DNA of 23,617 bases from CAKUFA01 sp963618735 (GTDB lineage Bacteria; Bacillota; Clostridia; Christensenellales; Aristaeellaceae). A program made the position numbers and the translations under genes. The DNA lies in assembly GCA_963618735.1 (NCBI GenBank), contig CAVEUM010000026.1:1-23617 (forward strand), in the 5' to 3' direction. Of this stretch, positions 6,765 through 15,253 are shown piece by piece (position 1 is the stretch's first letter; the number at the start of each line of letters is the position of its first letter). The notes under the pieces were generated by a model. It saw nothing but the letters and a program-made list of their open reading frames with translations. It searched no databases and was not told the origin of the DNA.

Positions 6765-7432
6765 TACGCTTCACGCCCTTTCAAAAATTGTGCGGACTGC
6801 ACATCCGGCAGACTGCGAATGGCTGTCATAATTGGCATGGCAGGAGCCTGATCAAGCTCCAGCACCATCATGGCATCCGCACCAGCCTTCGTGCGGTAGA
6901 CTTGCATGGTGGCAATGTTTACCCGCTCCTGTGCCAGGCAGGAAGTCACGGCGGCAATCATGCCGGGCGCGTCCGTGTGGTGAATAATCAGTGTGTTTTC
7001 CTTGCCGGTAAAATCTACCCGCATGCCATCCAGACGCTGAATTTCAATTAGTCCGCCGCCAACAGAAGCGGCCTCCAGCGTCAGGCATTTGCCGGTTTTG
7101 CCGGTTAAGGCAAGGCGCACCGTGTTGGGATGTGCACCACGGATGGAGATTGCGGAAAAGCTCAGGCGAATGCCCTTCTCCTGGGCAATGGATAGAGAAT
7201 TGCGAATGTTTATGTCGTCAACGCTCATACCCATCAGACCGCCGACGATGGCACGGTCAGTGCCGTGACCCTGATAAGTGGCGGCAAAAGAGCCGTGGAA
7301 GCCAATGTCTGCCTCTGCCACCGCTTCATCAAGAAGCATTCTGGCAGTGAGGCCAATTCGCGCCGCACCCGCGGTGTGAGAGCTGCTGGGGCCAATCATA
7401 ATCGGCCCGATAAGATCAAACAGATCCATCAT
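6764..7432 (-). CDS. sdaAB: L-serine dehydratase, Fe-S dependent, beta subunit
   Basis: About 222 residues. The N-terminal part carries the serine dehydratase beta signature DLIGPIMIGPSSSHTAGAARIG. The C-terminal part, roughly the last 75 residues beginning NTLIIHHTDAPGMIAAVTS, is an ACT domain of the sort that binds amino acids and regulates or assembles these enzymes. The frame stays open to 7453, but GGAAGG at about 7434-7439 on the minus strand supports a start at the tandem ATGs at 7432 or 7429; 7432 is given here. It is the promoter-proximal gene of a two-gene operon with sdaAA and overlaps it by one base. Confidence 0.94.
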   Translation of the reverse strand: MMDLFDLIGPIMIGPSSSHTAGAARIGLTARMLLDEAVAEADIGFHGSFAATYQGHGTDRAIVGGLMGMSVDDINIRNSLSIAQEKGIRLSFSAISIRGAHPNTVRLALTGKTGKCLTLEAASVGGGLIEIQRLDGMRVDFTGKENTLIIHHTDAPGMIAAVTSCLAQERVNIATMQVYRTKAGADAMMVLELDQAPAMPIMTAIRSLPDVQSAQFLKGREA

Positions 7433-7464
7433 GAATCCTTCCTTTCGGATCATGGCTACGGTTC

Positions 7465-7493
7465 ATTGTACCGCGGAAAACGGTGGAATGCAA
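7465..7493 (-). promoter_or_regulatory. Sigma-A promoter of sdaAB-sdaAA
   Basis: Read on the minus strand, TTGCAT (7493-7488), 17 bases, TACAAT (7470-7465). The predicted transcript starts near 7458, about 26 bases before the sdaAB start, leaving no room for a riboswitch. Confidence 0.7.
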
Positions 7494-7547
7494 CCTTTAA
7501 CTTTTACCACATTCCTCGCTGAGACGACGCTTTTGCATTTCAGAGTA

Positions 7548-7577
7548 TTGCGTCCAAGGCCTGTTACGTGGTAAAAT
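7548..7577 (+). promoter_or_regulatory. Putative promoter of the ecfA1 operon
   Basis: TTGCGT (7548-7553), 18 bases, TAAAAT (7572-7577), the -10 box preceded by TGG (extended -10). It lies about 35 bases before ecfA1 and back to back with the sda promoter. The -35 match is moderate. Confidence 0.5.
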
Positions 7578-7612
7578 GTACTTTGGTATTCTATGAACAC
7601 AAGGAGCAACGC

Positions 7613-8455
7613 ATGGAAGCAAGGATTAAGTTGGAGAACGTTTCCTACACTTATGAGGAAGCCACGGAGCCTACACTCAGGAACGTTTCTCTTGAAATTA
7701 TGCCGGGGGAGTTCGTGGCAGTCCTCGGCCATAATGGCTCGGGCAAGTCAACCCTGGCCAAACTGATCAATGCCCTGTACATTCCAACGGAAGGCACGGT
7801 TACCGTGTGCGGAATGGACACCAGGGAGGATGAAAACACTCTGCCTGTTCGCCAAAGGGCAGGCATGATTTTTCAGAATCCTGATAACCAGATCGTGTCC
7901 TCCATTGTGAAGGAAGATGTGGCGTTCGGCCTGGAGAACATGGGTGTTCCAACCGAGGAGATGATCCCCAGGATCGAGTCTGCCCTGGCAGCTGTGCATA
8001 TGAATGAGTTCGCCGATAAGGCACCTCATATGCTTTCCGGCGGACAGAAACAGCGCGTTGCCATTGCGGGCGTGCTGGCCATGGAACCGGATGTGATCAT
8101 TGCAGATGAGTCGACCGCCATGCTGGATCCCTCCGGCCGCAAGGAAGTGCTGGACACTGTGCATCGGCTGAACCGCCAGAAGGGCATCACGGTGGTGTGG
8201 ATTACTCATTTTATGGAGGAAGCCGCACAGGCAGACCGTGTGGTGGTCGTGTCAGATGGACAGATTGTGAAGGAAGGCAAGCCGCAGGAAGTGTTTGAGG
8301 AAATCGACACCATGCGTCAGCTTCACCTGGATGTGCCGCACATGACAGAGCTGGCACATGAGCTCCGCGAGGCGGGCATGCCGCTGCCTGCGGGCATCTT
8401 AACGGTAGAAGAAATGGCCGGGGAGGTTATGAAACTGCTATGCCCATCGAAGTAA
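7613..8455 (+). CDS. ecfA1: Energy-coupling factor transporter ATPase EcfA1
   Basis: A 280-residue ATP-binding subunit of an ECF (group II) transporter, which powers uptake of vitamins or metal ions through interchangeable S components. Motifs: Walker A GHNGSGKST (39-47), Q-loop region MIFQNPDNQIVSS (85-97), signature LSGGQKQR (141-148), Walker B VIIADE (161-166), MLDPSGR (170-176) and H-switch His199 in VWITHF. The NPDNQ form is typical of EcfA1. The frame is open 15 codons upstream, but AAGGAG at 7601-7606 places the start at 7613. Its last 16 bases overlap ecfA2. No S component is encoded in the window, as usual for group II systems. Confidence 0.94.
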   Translation: MEARIKLENVSYTYEEATEPTLRNVSLEIMPGEFVAVLGHNGSGKSTLAKLINALYIPTEGTVTVCGMDTREDENTLPVRQRAGMIFQNPDNQIVSSIVKEDVAFGLENMGVPTEEMIPRIESALAAVHMNEFADKAPHMLSGGQKQRVAIAGVLAMEPDVIIADESTAMLDPSGRKEVLDTVHRLNRQKGITVVWITHFMEEAAQADRVVVVSDGQIVKEGKPQEVFEEIDTMRQLHLDVPHMTELAHELREAGMPLPAGILTVEEMAGEVMKLLCPSK

Positions 8456-9297
8456 AAAATCTTACGCATACTTATAGCGCAGGCAGTGCGTTTCAGGCAA
8501 CCGCTATCCGCAACGTGAACCTGACCATCGAAGACGGCGAGTTTATTGCGGTGATTGGCCACACAGGCTCTGGTAAATCCACCCTGGTGCAGCACCTGAA
8601 TGGTCTGCTGCAACCCACCAGCGGACAGATTCTGGTGGACGGAGAAGATCTGAACGGGGAAAAGGTGGATCGCCGCCGCATTCGCCAGAAGGTGGGACTG
8701 GTGTTCCAATACCCGGAATATCAGCTCTTTGAAGAAACCGTGGCGAAGGACATTGCCTTTGGTCCCAAGAATCAAGGCTTGTCTGCTGATGAAGTGGATG
8801 CTCGTGTCCGCAAGGCCATGGAGCAGGTACATCTGGACTACGATAAGTATGCCGACCATTCGCCCTTTGAGCTTTCCGGCGGACAAATGCGCCGCGTGGC
8901 CATTGCTGGCGTCCTGGCCATGCAGCCGAAGGTGCTGATCCTTGACGAGCCTACAGCAGGTCTTGACCCTCAGGGACGGGATCGCATCCTCGGCATGATT
9001 CAGGATCTTCACGCGGCGGGCGGCGTCACGGTTGTGATGGTCAGCCACAGCATGGACGATGTGGCACGCCTGGCAACCCGCTTGGTGGTCATGAGCCACG
9101 GCGAAATGGTGGCAACAGGCTCGCCTCGGGAAATTTTCAGACAGGTGGAAATGATGGAATCCATCGGCCTTGGTGTGCCGGAAGCAGCAAAGCTGAGCAA
9201 CATGTTACGGGCACGCGGTATCGATCTTCCTGATGATCTGTATACGATGGACGAGGTTCGCGATCACCTGCTGGCGAAATGGAAGGAGGTGCGCTGA
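8440..9297 (+). CDS. ecfA2: Energy-coupling factor transporter ATPase EcfA2
   Basis: A 285-residue partner ATPase. Walker A GHTGSGKST (40-48), Q-loop LVFQYPEYQLFEETV (87-101, the YPEYQLF form typical of EcfA2), signature ELSGGQMRR (144-152), Walker B VLILDEPTAGLDPQGR (165-180) and H-switch His203 in MVSHSMDD. EcfA1 and EcfA2 form the heterodimer that docks on the coupling helices of EcfT at the membrane. The start lies inside ecfA1, and the stop shares one base with the ecfT start (TGATG), which indicates coupled translation of the complex. Confidence 0.95.
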   Translation: MPIEVKNLTHTYSAGSAFQATAIRNVNLTIEDGEFIAVIGHTGSGKSTLVQHLNGLLQPTSGQILVDGEDLNGEKVDRRRIRQKVGLVFQYPEYQLFEETVAKDIAFGPKNQGLSADEVDARVRKAMEQVHLDYDKYADHSPFELSGGQMRRVAIAGVLAMQPKVLILDEPTAGLDPQGRDRILGMIQDLHAAGGVTVVMVSHSMDDVARLATRLVVMSHGEMVATGSPREIFRQVEMMESIGLGVPEAAKLSNMLRARGIDLPDDLYTMDEVRDHLLAKWKEVR

Positions 9298-10100
9298 TGT
9301 TCAAGGACATTACCATGGGTCAGTATTATCCGGCAGACAGCGCTATCCATCGCCTTGACCCCCGTATGAAAATTGTGCTGACGGTAATGATGATCGTTGC
9401 CGTGTTTATGGTACACACGCTGGCGGGCTACGTGGTGGTGCTGGCTTTTGTCTACGCGGTGACGCGTATGGCGCAGATTCCTTTCAAGCTCCTGATGAAA
9501 GGCATTAAGCCGCTGCGTTTCATTCTGGTGCTGACGTTTTTGCTGAATCTGCTGTTCTCCAACGGTACGACGGTGTGGTGGCACTGGGGCATCATCACCA
9601 TTACGCAGGAAGGTCTGATGCAGGCTATTCATTATTCGCTGCGTCTGATGTTCCTGGTAATTGGCACGTCTCTTCTGACACTGACCACATCGCCTGTTTC
9701 CTTGGCGGATGGCCTGGAGCTGCTTTTGTCGCCGCTGAAAAAGATTCACTTCCCTGCCCATGAGCTGGCAATGATGATGACCATCGCCCTTCGCTTTATT
9801 CCGACGCTGCTGGAAGAAGCCGATAAGATTATGAAGGCGCAAATGGCTCGCGGTGCGGATTTTGAAAGCGGCAACCTGTTTGCCCGTGCGAAGGCTATGG
9901 TGCCGCTGCTGGTGCCGTTGTTTGTAAGTGCGTTCCGCCGTGCGGGCGATTTGGCCATGGCCATGGAAGCACGCTGCTATCATGGCGGCGAAAACCGTAC
10001 CCGTCTGCGGGTGCTGAAGATTACAAAGAATGACTGGCTGGCCTTTGGTGTCATGTGGGCGCTGATTGGCCTGATTGTGGTGGAGGGCTTGGTACTGTGA
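9297..10100 (+). CDS. ecfT: Energy-coupling factor transporter transmembrane protein EcfT
   Basis: A 267-residue integral membrane protein. Hydrophobic stretches are seen at about 24-55, 66-85, 115-135, 195-215 (partly) and at the C-terminus (NDWLAFGVMWALIGLIVVEGLVL region). The coupling-helix motif ALRFIPTLLEEADKIMKAQM followed by ARG is present, and a second one reads MEARCYHGG, with Cys where many relatives have Gly. The start at 9297 is chosen because GGAGGT at 9285-9290 precedes it and it forms TGATG with the ecfA2 stop. EcfT links the two ATPases to S components. The gene overlaps truA by 4 bases. Confidence 0.93.
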   Translation: MFKDITMGQYYPADSAIHRLDPRMKIVLTVMMIVAVFMVHTLAGYVVVLAFVYAVTRMAQIPFKLLMKGIKPLRFILVLTFLLNLLFSNGTTVWWHWGIITITQEGLMQAIHYSLRLMFLVIGTSLLTLTTSPVSLADGLELLLSPLKKIHFPAHELAMMMTIALRFIPTLLEEADKIMKAQMARGADFESGNLFARAKAMVPLLVPLFVSAFRRAGDLAMAMEARCYHGGENRTRLRVLKITKNDWLAFGVMWALIGLIVVEGLVL

Positions 10101-10915
10101 AACGCATTCTGCTTACGCTGGAATACGATGGTACCAACTATTCAGGCTGGCAGAGACAGTATAATGGCCTGGCAGTTCAGCAGGTGCTGGAGGAAGCCCT
10201 GACAGCAGCCTGCAGGGAAAAAATCACGGTCACTGGTGCCAGCAGGACAGACGCTGGTGTGCATGCCTTGGGACAGGCGGCACACTTTGATACCAACTGC
10301 TCCATTCCACCAGAGAAGTTTCCTTTTGTGCTGAACACAATGCTGCCGCCGGATATCCGCGTGCAGACGGGCCGCGAGGTACCGGCTGATTTCCATGCGC
10401 GGTTCATGACAGCAGGGAAGCGGTACACGTATCGCATCATCAATAGCCGTCATGGAAGTGCTATTCGCCGCAATACCCATGTGCATGTGCCTGTTCCGCT
10501 GGACGAAAAAGCCATGGCACGGGCAGTGGAAACGCTGCTTGGAGAGCATGATTTTGCTGCATTCCAGGCATCGGGCGGCACCGCAAAAACGACGGTGCGC
10601 ACGATTCGCAGCGCGTCACTTTTGCGTCATGGGGACGAGATTCTTTTCACCGTGGAGGGAAACGCTTTCCTGTACAACATGGTGAGAATCATGGCGGGCA
10701 CGCTGATTGAGATTGGCCAGCATAAACGCGGCGAAGACGCATTTCTGGAGGCATTCCGTACCTTGGATCGGCTGAGCCTTGGCGTAACGGCGCCGCCGCA
10801 CGGGCTGGAGTTAACGGAAGTGTTCTACCCGAAAGAGGCGTTTCTCTTTCCGGAAAAGGTTCGCTGGCATGAGGATGAAAGCAACAGGCAGGAGGAATCA
10901 CTATGCTCCGAGTAA
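10097..10915 (+). CDS. truA: tRNA pseudouridine(38-40) synthase TruA
   Basis: A 272-residue enzyme that converts uridines 38-40 of the tRNA anticodon arm to pseudouridine. The catalytic aspartate is Asp52 in GASRTDAGVHALGQ (47-60). GKRYTYRI and the C-terminal motif NAFLYNMVRIMAGTLIEIG are family hallmarks. GTG at 10097 is chosen as start: it forms GTGA with the ecfT stop, and GGAGGG lies about 10 bases upstream. ecfA1-ecfA2-ecfT-truA is a conserved Firmicutes order that often continues to rplM-rpsI; those ribosomal genes are missing here. Confidence 0.95.
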   Translation: MKRILLTLEYDGTNYSGWQRQYNGLAVQQVLEEALTAACREKITVTGASRTDAGVHALGQAAHFDTNCSIPPEKFPFVLNTMLPPDIRVQTGREVPADFHARFMTAGKRYTYRIINSRHGSAIRRNTHVHVPVPLDEKAMARAVETLLGEHDFAAFQASGGTAKTTVRTIRSASLLRHGDEILFTVEGNAFLYNMVRIMAGTLIEIGQHKRGEDAFLEAFRTLDRLSLGVTAPPHGLELTEVFYPKEAFLFPEKVRWHEDESNRQEESLCSE

Positions 10916-12498
10916 GCAATCTGAATGTGCCTCTTTCGGCAACGGATGAGGAGCTGATGCAGCAGGTATTGCGCAAGCTCCGCATTCCTGCGTCGAAATT
11001 GCGCTCCATGACCATCTTCCGCAAATCCATTGATGCCCGTGATAAGGGCGATGTGCACTTTGTGATGACGGTGGATGTGCAGGTTGAGGATGAAGATGAC
11101 TTTCTGCGCCATATGAAAAAAGGCACTGCGGAGAAGGTGACGCCGAAGACAGCCAGACCATTGCCTGCAGCAACCTTTAAGCAACGTCCCGTTGTCGTTG
11201 GTGCAGGTCCTGCAGGCCTTTTTGCGGCGCTGACGCTGGCACGAGCTGGCGCGGAACCTATCTTGTTGGAGCGCGGCAAGCCTGTTGAAGACCGCATGCA
11301 GGATGTCGACAAAATGCGCGAAGCAGGCATTCTGAACCCGGAAAGCAACGTGCAGTTCGGTGAGGGCGGCGCAGGCGCTTTCTCAGACGGCAAACTGACG
11401 ACAGGCATCAAATCCCCATGGCAGCGCACTGTGCTGGATACCTTTGTGAAGCATGGCGCACCAGAGGATATCCTTTATCAGCACATGCCCCATATTGGCA
11501 CGGATAACCTGCGCCATGTGGTGGCATCCATGCGCAAGGAGATTATCAGCCTTGGCGGCGAAGTGCGTTTTTCTACCAGGCTGACGGGACTTATTCTCCG
11601 CGGCAATCACGTGGAAGGCGTAACGGTTACCCAAAATGACGCGGAAGCGGAGATACTGACGGATACGGTGCTGCTTGCCATTGGCCATAGCGCCAGAGAT
11701 ACCCTGCAAGTGCTCTTCCGCCAGGGCGTGAATATGGTGCAGAAGCCCTTTGCAGTGGGCGTCCGCATTGAACATCCGCAGGAGATGATCAATCGCAGCC
11801 AATATGGCCGATTTGCATCGCATCCTGCCCTGGGGGCAGCTCCTTATAAGTTGGCGGCACGCACACCTGATGGTCGGGGCACCTATACATTTTGCATGTG
11901 CCCAGGCGGTGAGGTGATTCCTGCGGCATCCCAATTAGGAGGATTGGTGGTCAATGGCATGAGCTACCATGCCCGCGCTGGCCGAAATGCCAATGCGGCC
12001 TTGCTGGTGGGCGTTCATCCGGGTGACTATGGCGACGATCATCCCCTGGCAGGCTGCGTGTGGCAGAGAAGCATTGAACAAGCGGCTTTCCGTCTTGGAG
12101 GCAGCAATTTCCATGCGCCTGTTCAGCGCGTGGAGGATTTCCTTGCAAGGCGTGCCAGCAAGGCGCTGGGGGATGTAATTCCTACATATCTGCCTGGCGT
12201 TACGCCCTGCGACTTGCGTGAATGCCTGCCTGAATTCGTGGCGGATAATCTTGCCTTCGGCATCCAGCAAATGGATCGCCAGCTACATGGTTTTGCCATG
12301 CCAGATGCTGTGATGACGGGCGTGGAAACTCGCTCATCTTCTCCGGTACGCCTGCCCAGAAATGAAGGCATGATGGGCTCGCTGGATGGCTTGTTCCCTG
12401 TAGGTGAGGGCGCAGGTTATGCAGGCGGTATTGTGAGCGCGGCGGTAGATGGCATTTCAGCAGCCTATGCGGCGCTGGAGAGGAGCCACGAGCAATGA
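10903..12498 (+). CDS. FAD-dependent oxidoreductase of unknown substrate (COG2509 type)
   Basis: A 531-residue protein. Residues 1 to about 90 form a small alpha/beta N-terminal domain, followed by a Rossmann dinucleotide site VVVGAGPAGLFAALTLARAG (97-116) with Glu123 in LLERG as the likely ribose-binding acidic residue. Then NVQFGEGGAGAFSDGKLTTG (149-168), a motif I associate with the uncharacterised COG2509 FAD dehydrogenases, and a late FAD-contact region GLFPVGEGAGYAGGIVSAA. No signal peptide or membrane segment is seen, so it is probably cytoplasmic. Its start overlaps truA by 13 bases with AGGAGG at 10891-10896, and its end overlaps the HAD gene by 4 bases. The family is known by homology only; the electron acceptor and substrate are not established to my knowledge. 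Confidence 0.85.
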   Translation: MLRVSNLNVPLSATDEELMQQVLRKLRIPASKLRSMTIFRKSIDARDKGDVHFVMTVDVQVEDEDDFLRHMKKGTAEKVTPKTARPLPAATFKQRPVVVGAGPAGLFAALTLARAGAEPILLERGKPVEDRMQDVDKMREAGILNPESNVQFGEGGAGAFSDGKLTTGIKSPWQRTVLDTFVKHGAPEDILYQHMPHIGTDNLRHVVASMRKEIISLGGEVRFSTRLTGLILRGNHVEGVTVTQNDAEAEILTDTVLLAIGHSARDTLQVLFRQGVNMVQKPFAVGVRIEHPQEMINRSQYGRFASHPALGAAPYKLAARTPDGRGTYTFCMCPGGEVIPAASQLGGLVVNGMSYHARAGRNANAALLVGVHPGDYGDDHPLAGCVWQRSIEQAAFRLGGSNFHAPVQRVEDFLARRASKALGDVIPTYLPGVTPCDLRECLPEFVADNLAFGIQQMDRQLHGFAMPDAVMTGVETRSSSPVRLPRNEGMMGSLDGLFPVGEGAGYAGGIVSAAVDGISAAYAALERSHEQ

Positions 12499-13151
12499 TT
12501 CGCGGCGTATGCTTCGATATGGATGGTGTTCTGCTGGACACGGAGCGCCTGTGTTTTCCCATGATGCGCAAAGCGCTGGCCATGCAGGGAGAAGAACTAA
12601 GCTATGACCGATGGAAAACTCTGCTTGGGGTCAACCTGGCGCACACCTGCGCATCGCTGGCCGAATGGTATGAAAATCGTGTGGATGCGCAGAAGTTCTT
12701 TCACGATTGGGTGGATGTGACCTTTGAGCATGTCCATCAGCATGGTGTTCCGAAGAAGGATGGCGCTGATGAAATCTTGCGTTATCTGCGTGAGAAGGGG
12801 ATTGGAATTGCACTGTGCACATCCAATGACGTTCATGTGGTAGAAGAATACCTGCAGTTGACAGATTGGGAGAATGCCTTTGATGCCATCATCACGGGCG
12901 ACCAGGTGGAGCAGGGAAAACCAGCACCTGATATCTATCGCCTTGGCGCAGCGCGGCTCGGGCTGAATCCGTCCGCGTGCGTCGGCGTGGAGGATTCCGC
13001 AAACGGCCTGAAATCTGCAAAAGCGGCAGGGCTGTATTCCATTATGATTCCCGACCTGTTGCCGTACACGGATGCGCTGGCACCTTATGTGGATCAGCAA
13101 ATGAATCAACTGACGGAGCTAAAGGCTCTGTTTGAAGAAAAGGAGATATGA
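12495..13151 (+). CDS. HAD-superfamily hydrolase (phosphatase/phosphoglucomutase-like)
   Basis: A 218-residue haloacid dehalogenase fold protein. Motif I is FDMDGVLLDTE with nucleophile Asp8 and acid/base Asp10; motif II is CTSND (Ser110 region); motif III is Lys142 in QGKPAPDIY; motif IV is VGVEDSANG with Glu166 and Asp167. An alpha-helical cap lies between motifs I and II (about 15-90), as in phosphoglycolate phosphatase and beta-phosphoglucomutase relatives. It is likely a small-molecule phosphatase; the substrate cannot be told from sequence. The start overlaps the FAD gene (ATGA) and pepT begins 3 bases after its stop, so it is inside the operon. Confidence 0.9.
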   Translation: MIRGVCFDMDGVLLDTERLCFPMMRKALAMQGEELSYDRWKTLLGVNLAHTCASLAEWYENRVDAQKFFHDWVDVTFEHVHQHGVPKKDGADEILRYLREKGIGIALCTSNDVHVVEEYLQLTDWENAFDAIITGDQVEQGKPAPDIYRLGAARLGLNPSACVGVEDSANGLKSAKAAGLYSIMIPDLLPYTDALAPYVDQQMNQLTELKALFEEKEI

Positions 13152-13154
13152 ACC

Positions 13155-14351
13155 ATGACGGTCAAGGAACGTTTTCTGAAGTATGTTCAGGTGGAAACCA
13201 CATCGGATGAATCATGCGATCATTGTCCCAGCAGCGCGGGTCAGTGGACGCTGGCCAAAATGCTGGTGGAAGAAATGCAGGCCATGGGCATTCAGGATGC
13301 CCGCGTGGATGAGCACTGCTACGTGTATGGCACCATCCCTGCCAAGGGAGATCATCCTGCCAAGGTGGGTCTCATTGCCCATATGGATACGTCTGATGGC
13401 GTCATGGGACCGACCCATCCCCAGGTGATTGATTGCTACGATGGCAAGCCGATTACCTTGAAGAACGGCGTAGTCATTGATGGCTTTGACTTCCTGCAGG
13501 ATCTGAAGGGTCACGAGCTGATTGTTACCAGCGGCGATAGCGTGCTGGGCGGCGATGACAAGGCTGGTGTGGCAGAAATCATGACCCTCGCGGAGCACCT
13601 CTGCGCGGAAGATGCCCCTGAGCATTGCACGGTTTGCATTGCCTTCACGCCAGATGAAGAAATCGGCCGTGGCGCTGACCTGTTTGACGTTCCTTCCTTT
13701 GGTGCGGACTATGGTTATACCGTGGATGGCGGGAAAATTGGTGAGCTGGAATATGAGAACTTCAACGCGGCTGCCATGGAAGTGACCATTCGCGGTGTGA
13801 ACATTCACCCTGGCTCTGCAAAGAATCAGATGAAGAACGCTTGCCTGATTGCCATGGAGTGGAACAGCCTTCTTCCGCCGACGGAAACTCCTGCGCACAC
13901 AGAGGGCTATGAGGGATTCTTCCACCTGGGCGGCATGGAAGGAAACGAAGAGCTGGCAAAGTTACATTACATCATTCGCGATCATGATGCAAAGAAGTTC
14001 GACCACCGTAAGGAGCAGGCCGCGGAGATCACAGATTTCCTGAACAAGCGCTATGGCGACGGCACGGTGGAAACGGTTATCCGTGACAGCTATCGCAACA
14101 TGAAGGAAGTTGTGGAGCCTCACATGGAGATCATTGATAAGGCCAAGGAGGCTTATGAGGCGTTTGGCGTGACACCGATTGTGCAGGCGATTCGCGGCGG
14201 CACGGACGGTGCACGGCTGTCCTTCATGGGTCTGCCTTGCCCCAACCTGGCAACGGGCGGCTATAACTGCCATAGCCGGAAAGAGCTTGTGAGCGTGAAC
14301 GAAATGAAGACCATGGTTAAGGTGCTGGAATACATGGTCATGCATGCTTAA
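13155..14351 (+). CDS. pepT: Peptidase T (tripeptide aminopeptidase, M20B)
   Basis: A 398-residue dizinc aminopeptidase that removes the N-terminal residue from tripeptides in the cytoplasm. Zinc and catalytic residues: His76 and Asp78 in LIAHMDTSDG, bridging Asp134 in LGGDDKAGVAEI, Glu169 (general base) and Glu170 in TPDEEIGRG, Asp191 in YTVDGGKIGELEYENFNA, and a histidine in the C-terminal NCHSRKE motif. Length is as in enterobacterial PepT (about 410). The start has AAGGAG about 9 bases upstream, inside the end of the HAD gene. It is the last gene of the ecf-truA operon, followed by a terminator. Confidence 0.95.
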   Translation: MTVKERFLKYVQVETTSDESCDHCPSSAGQWTLAKMLVEEMQAMGIQDARVDEHCYVYGTIPAKGDHPAKVGLIAHMDTSDGVMGPTHPQVIDCYDGKPITLKNGVVIDGFDFLQDLKGHELIVTSGDSVLGGDDKAGVAEIMTLAEHLCAEDAPEHCTVCIAFTPDEEIGRGADLFDVPSFGADYGYTVDGGKIGELEYENFNAAAMEVTIRGVNIHPGSAKNQMKNACLIAMEWNSLLPPTETPAHTEGYEGFFHLGGMEGNEELAKLHYIIRDHDAKKFDHRKEQAAEITDFLNKRYGDGTVETVIRDSYRNMKEVVEPHMEIIDKAKEAYEAFGVTPIVQAIRGGTDGARLSFMGLPCPNLATGGYNCHSRKELVSVNEMKTMVKVLEYMVMHA

Positions 14352-14361
14352 TAAAAAATGA

Positions 14362-14399
14362 AAAGCGGCTGTGAGGGTTTGTCCTTCGCAGCCGCTTTC
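14362..14399 (+). terminator. Rho-independent terminator after pepT
   Basis: AAAGCGGCTG (14362-14371) pairs perfectly with CAGCCGCTTT (14389-14398). The T tract is short (TTT, then CTT). The A run on the other side means it could also act against minus-strand transcripts. Confidence 0.75.
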
Positions 14400-14406
14400 T
14401 TGATGC

Positions 14407-14439
14407 AAAAAACCCCGTGCCCCTAATAAGAAGCACGGG
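14407..14439 (-). terminator. Rho-independent terminator of the amino acid ABC transporter operon
   Basis: On the minus strand CCCGTGC (14439-14433) and GCACGGG (14420-14414) form a stem with a 12-base loop, followed after one G by six T (14412-14407). It lies directly behind the stop of the ATPase gene. Confidence 0.8.
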
Positions 14440-14446
14440 AACCATA

Positions 14447-15253
14447 TTACAGAACCTTTTCGAGGAAGCTGACCAAACGGGGGTTTTCAGGATTTTCAAA
14501 CAGCTCGTGGGAAGGCTTGTCTTCACCAATCATACCGCCATCCAAGAACAGCGTACGGGTGCTGACTTCGCGCGCGAACCGCATTTCGTGGGTCACAACG
14601 ATCATGGTCATGCCCTCTTCAGCCAGGTCACGCATAACGTTCAGCACTTCGCCAACCATTTCAGGGTCCAACGCGCTGGTGGGTTCGTCAAAGAGCATCA
14701 CATCAGGATTCATCATCAGTGCACGAACGATGGCAATACGCTGCTTCTGACCGCCAGACAACTGGCTGGGGAAGGAGGCAACTTTATCTGCCAGGCCAAC
14801 ACGCTTGAGCAGCACATTCGCACGTTCTTCGGCTTCTTCCTTCGGCATTTTGTGGATCTTCATGGGTGCAATGGTCAGATTGCGCATCACATTCATGTTT
14901 TCAAACAGGTTAAACTGCTGAAACACCATACCCATCTTCTGACGATGCAGGTCAATATCGACGTTCTTGCCGCAAATATTGACACCATCGAAAATAATTT
15001 CGCCTTCGGTAGGGGTCTCAAGCAGATTCAGGCAACGGAGGAAGGTGCTCTTGCCGCCGCCGGAAGGGCCGATGATGCTGACAACCTCCTTCGCCTTGAA
15101 GTCTGTGCTGATATCCTTCAGCACCTGCAGCTTGCCAAAGCTCTTGGAAAGGTGATTAACCTTAATGATGGTATCGTCTTTCTTTGCAAACGCATCCGCC
15201 TGACCATCGCTGGCAACACCAACCATGACGGATTTTTCTTTATTTTTTGCCAC
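14447..15253 (-). CDS. Polar amino acid ABC transporter, ATP-binding protein (GlnQ/HisP type)
   Basis: About 268 residues from the preferred start. ATP motifs: Walker A GPSGGGKST (62-70), Q-loop MVFQQFNLFENM (109-120), signature LSGGQKQR (165-172), Walker B VMLFDEPTSALDPEMVGEV (185-203), H-switch His222 in VVTHEM. These sequences are typical of PAAT-family importers for glutamine, histidine, cystine and similar. The frame is open to an ATG at 15280; GTG at 15253 is preferred since GGAAG stands 7 bases before it, but ATG 15226 is possible. The roughly 25 residues ahead of the ATPase domain are hydrophilic and longer than usual. It overlaps the permease gene by 14 bases. Confidence 0.92.
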   Translation of the reverse strand: MAKNKEKSVMVGVASDGQADAFAKKDDTIIKVNHLSKSFGKLQVLKDISTDFKAKEVVSIIGPSGGGKSTFLRCLNLLETPTEGEIIFDGVNICGKNVDIDLHRQKMGMVFQQFNLFENMNVMRNLTIAPMKIHKMPKEEAEERANVLLKRVGLADKVASFPSQLSGGQKQRIAIVRALMMNPDVMLFDEPTSALDPEMVGEVLNVMRDLAEEGMTMIVVTHEMRFAREVSTRTLFLDGGMIGEDKPSHELFENPENPRLVSFLEKVL

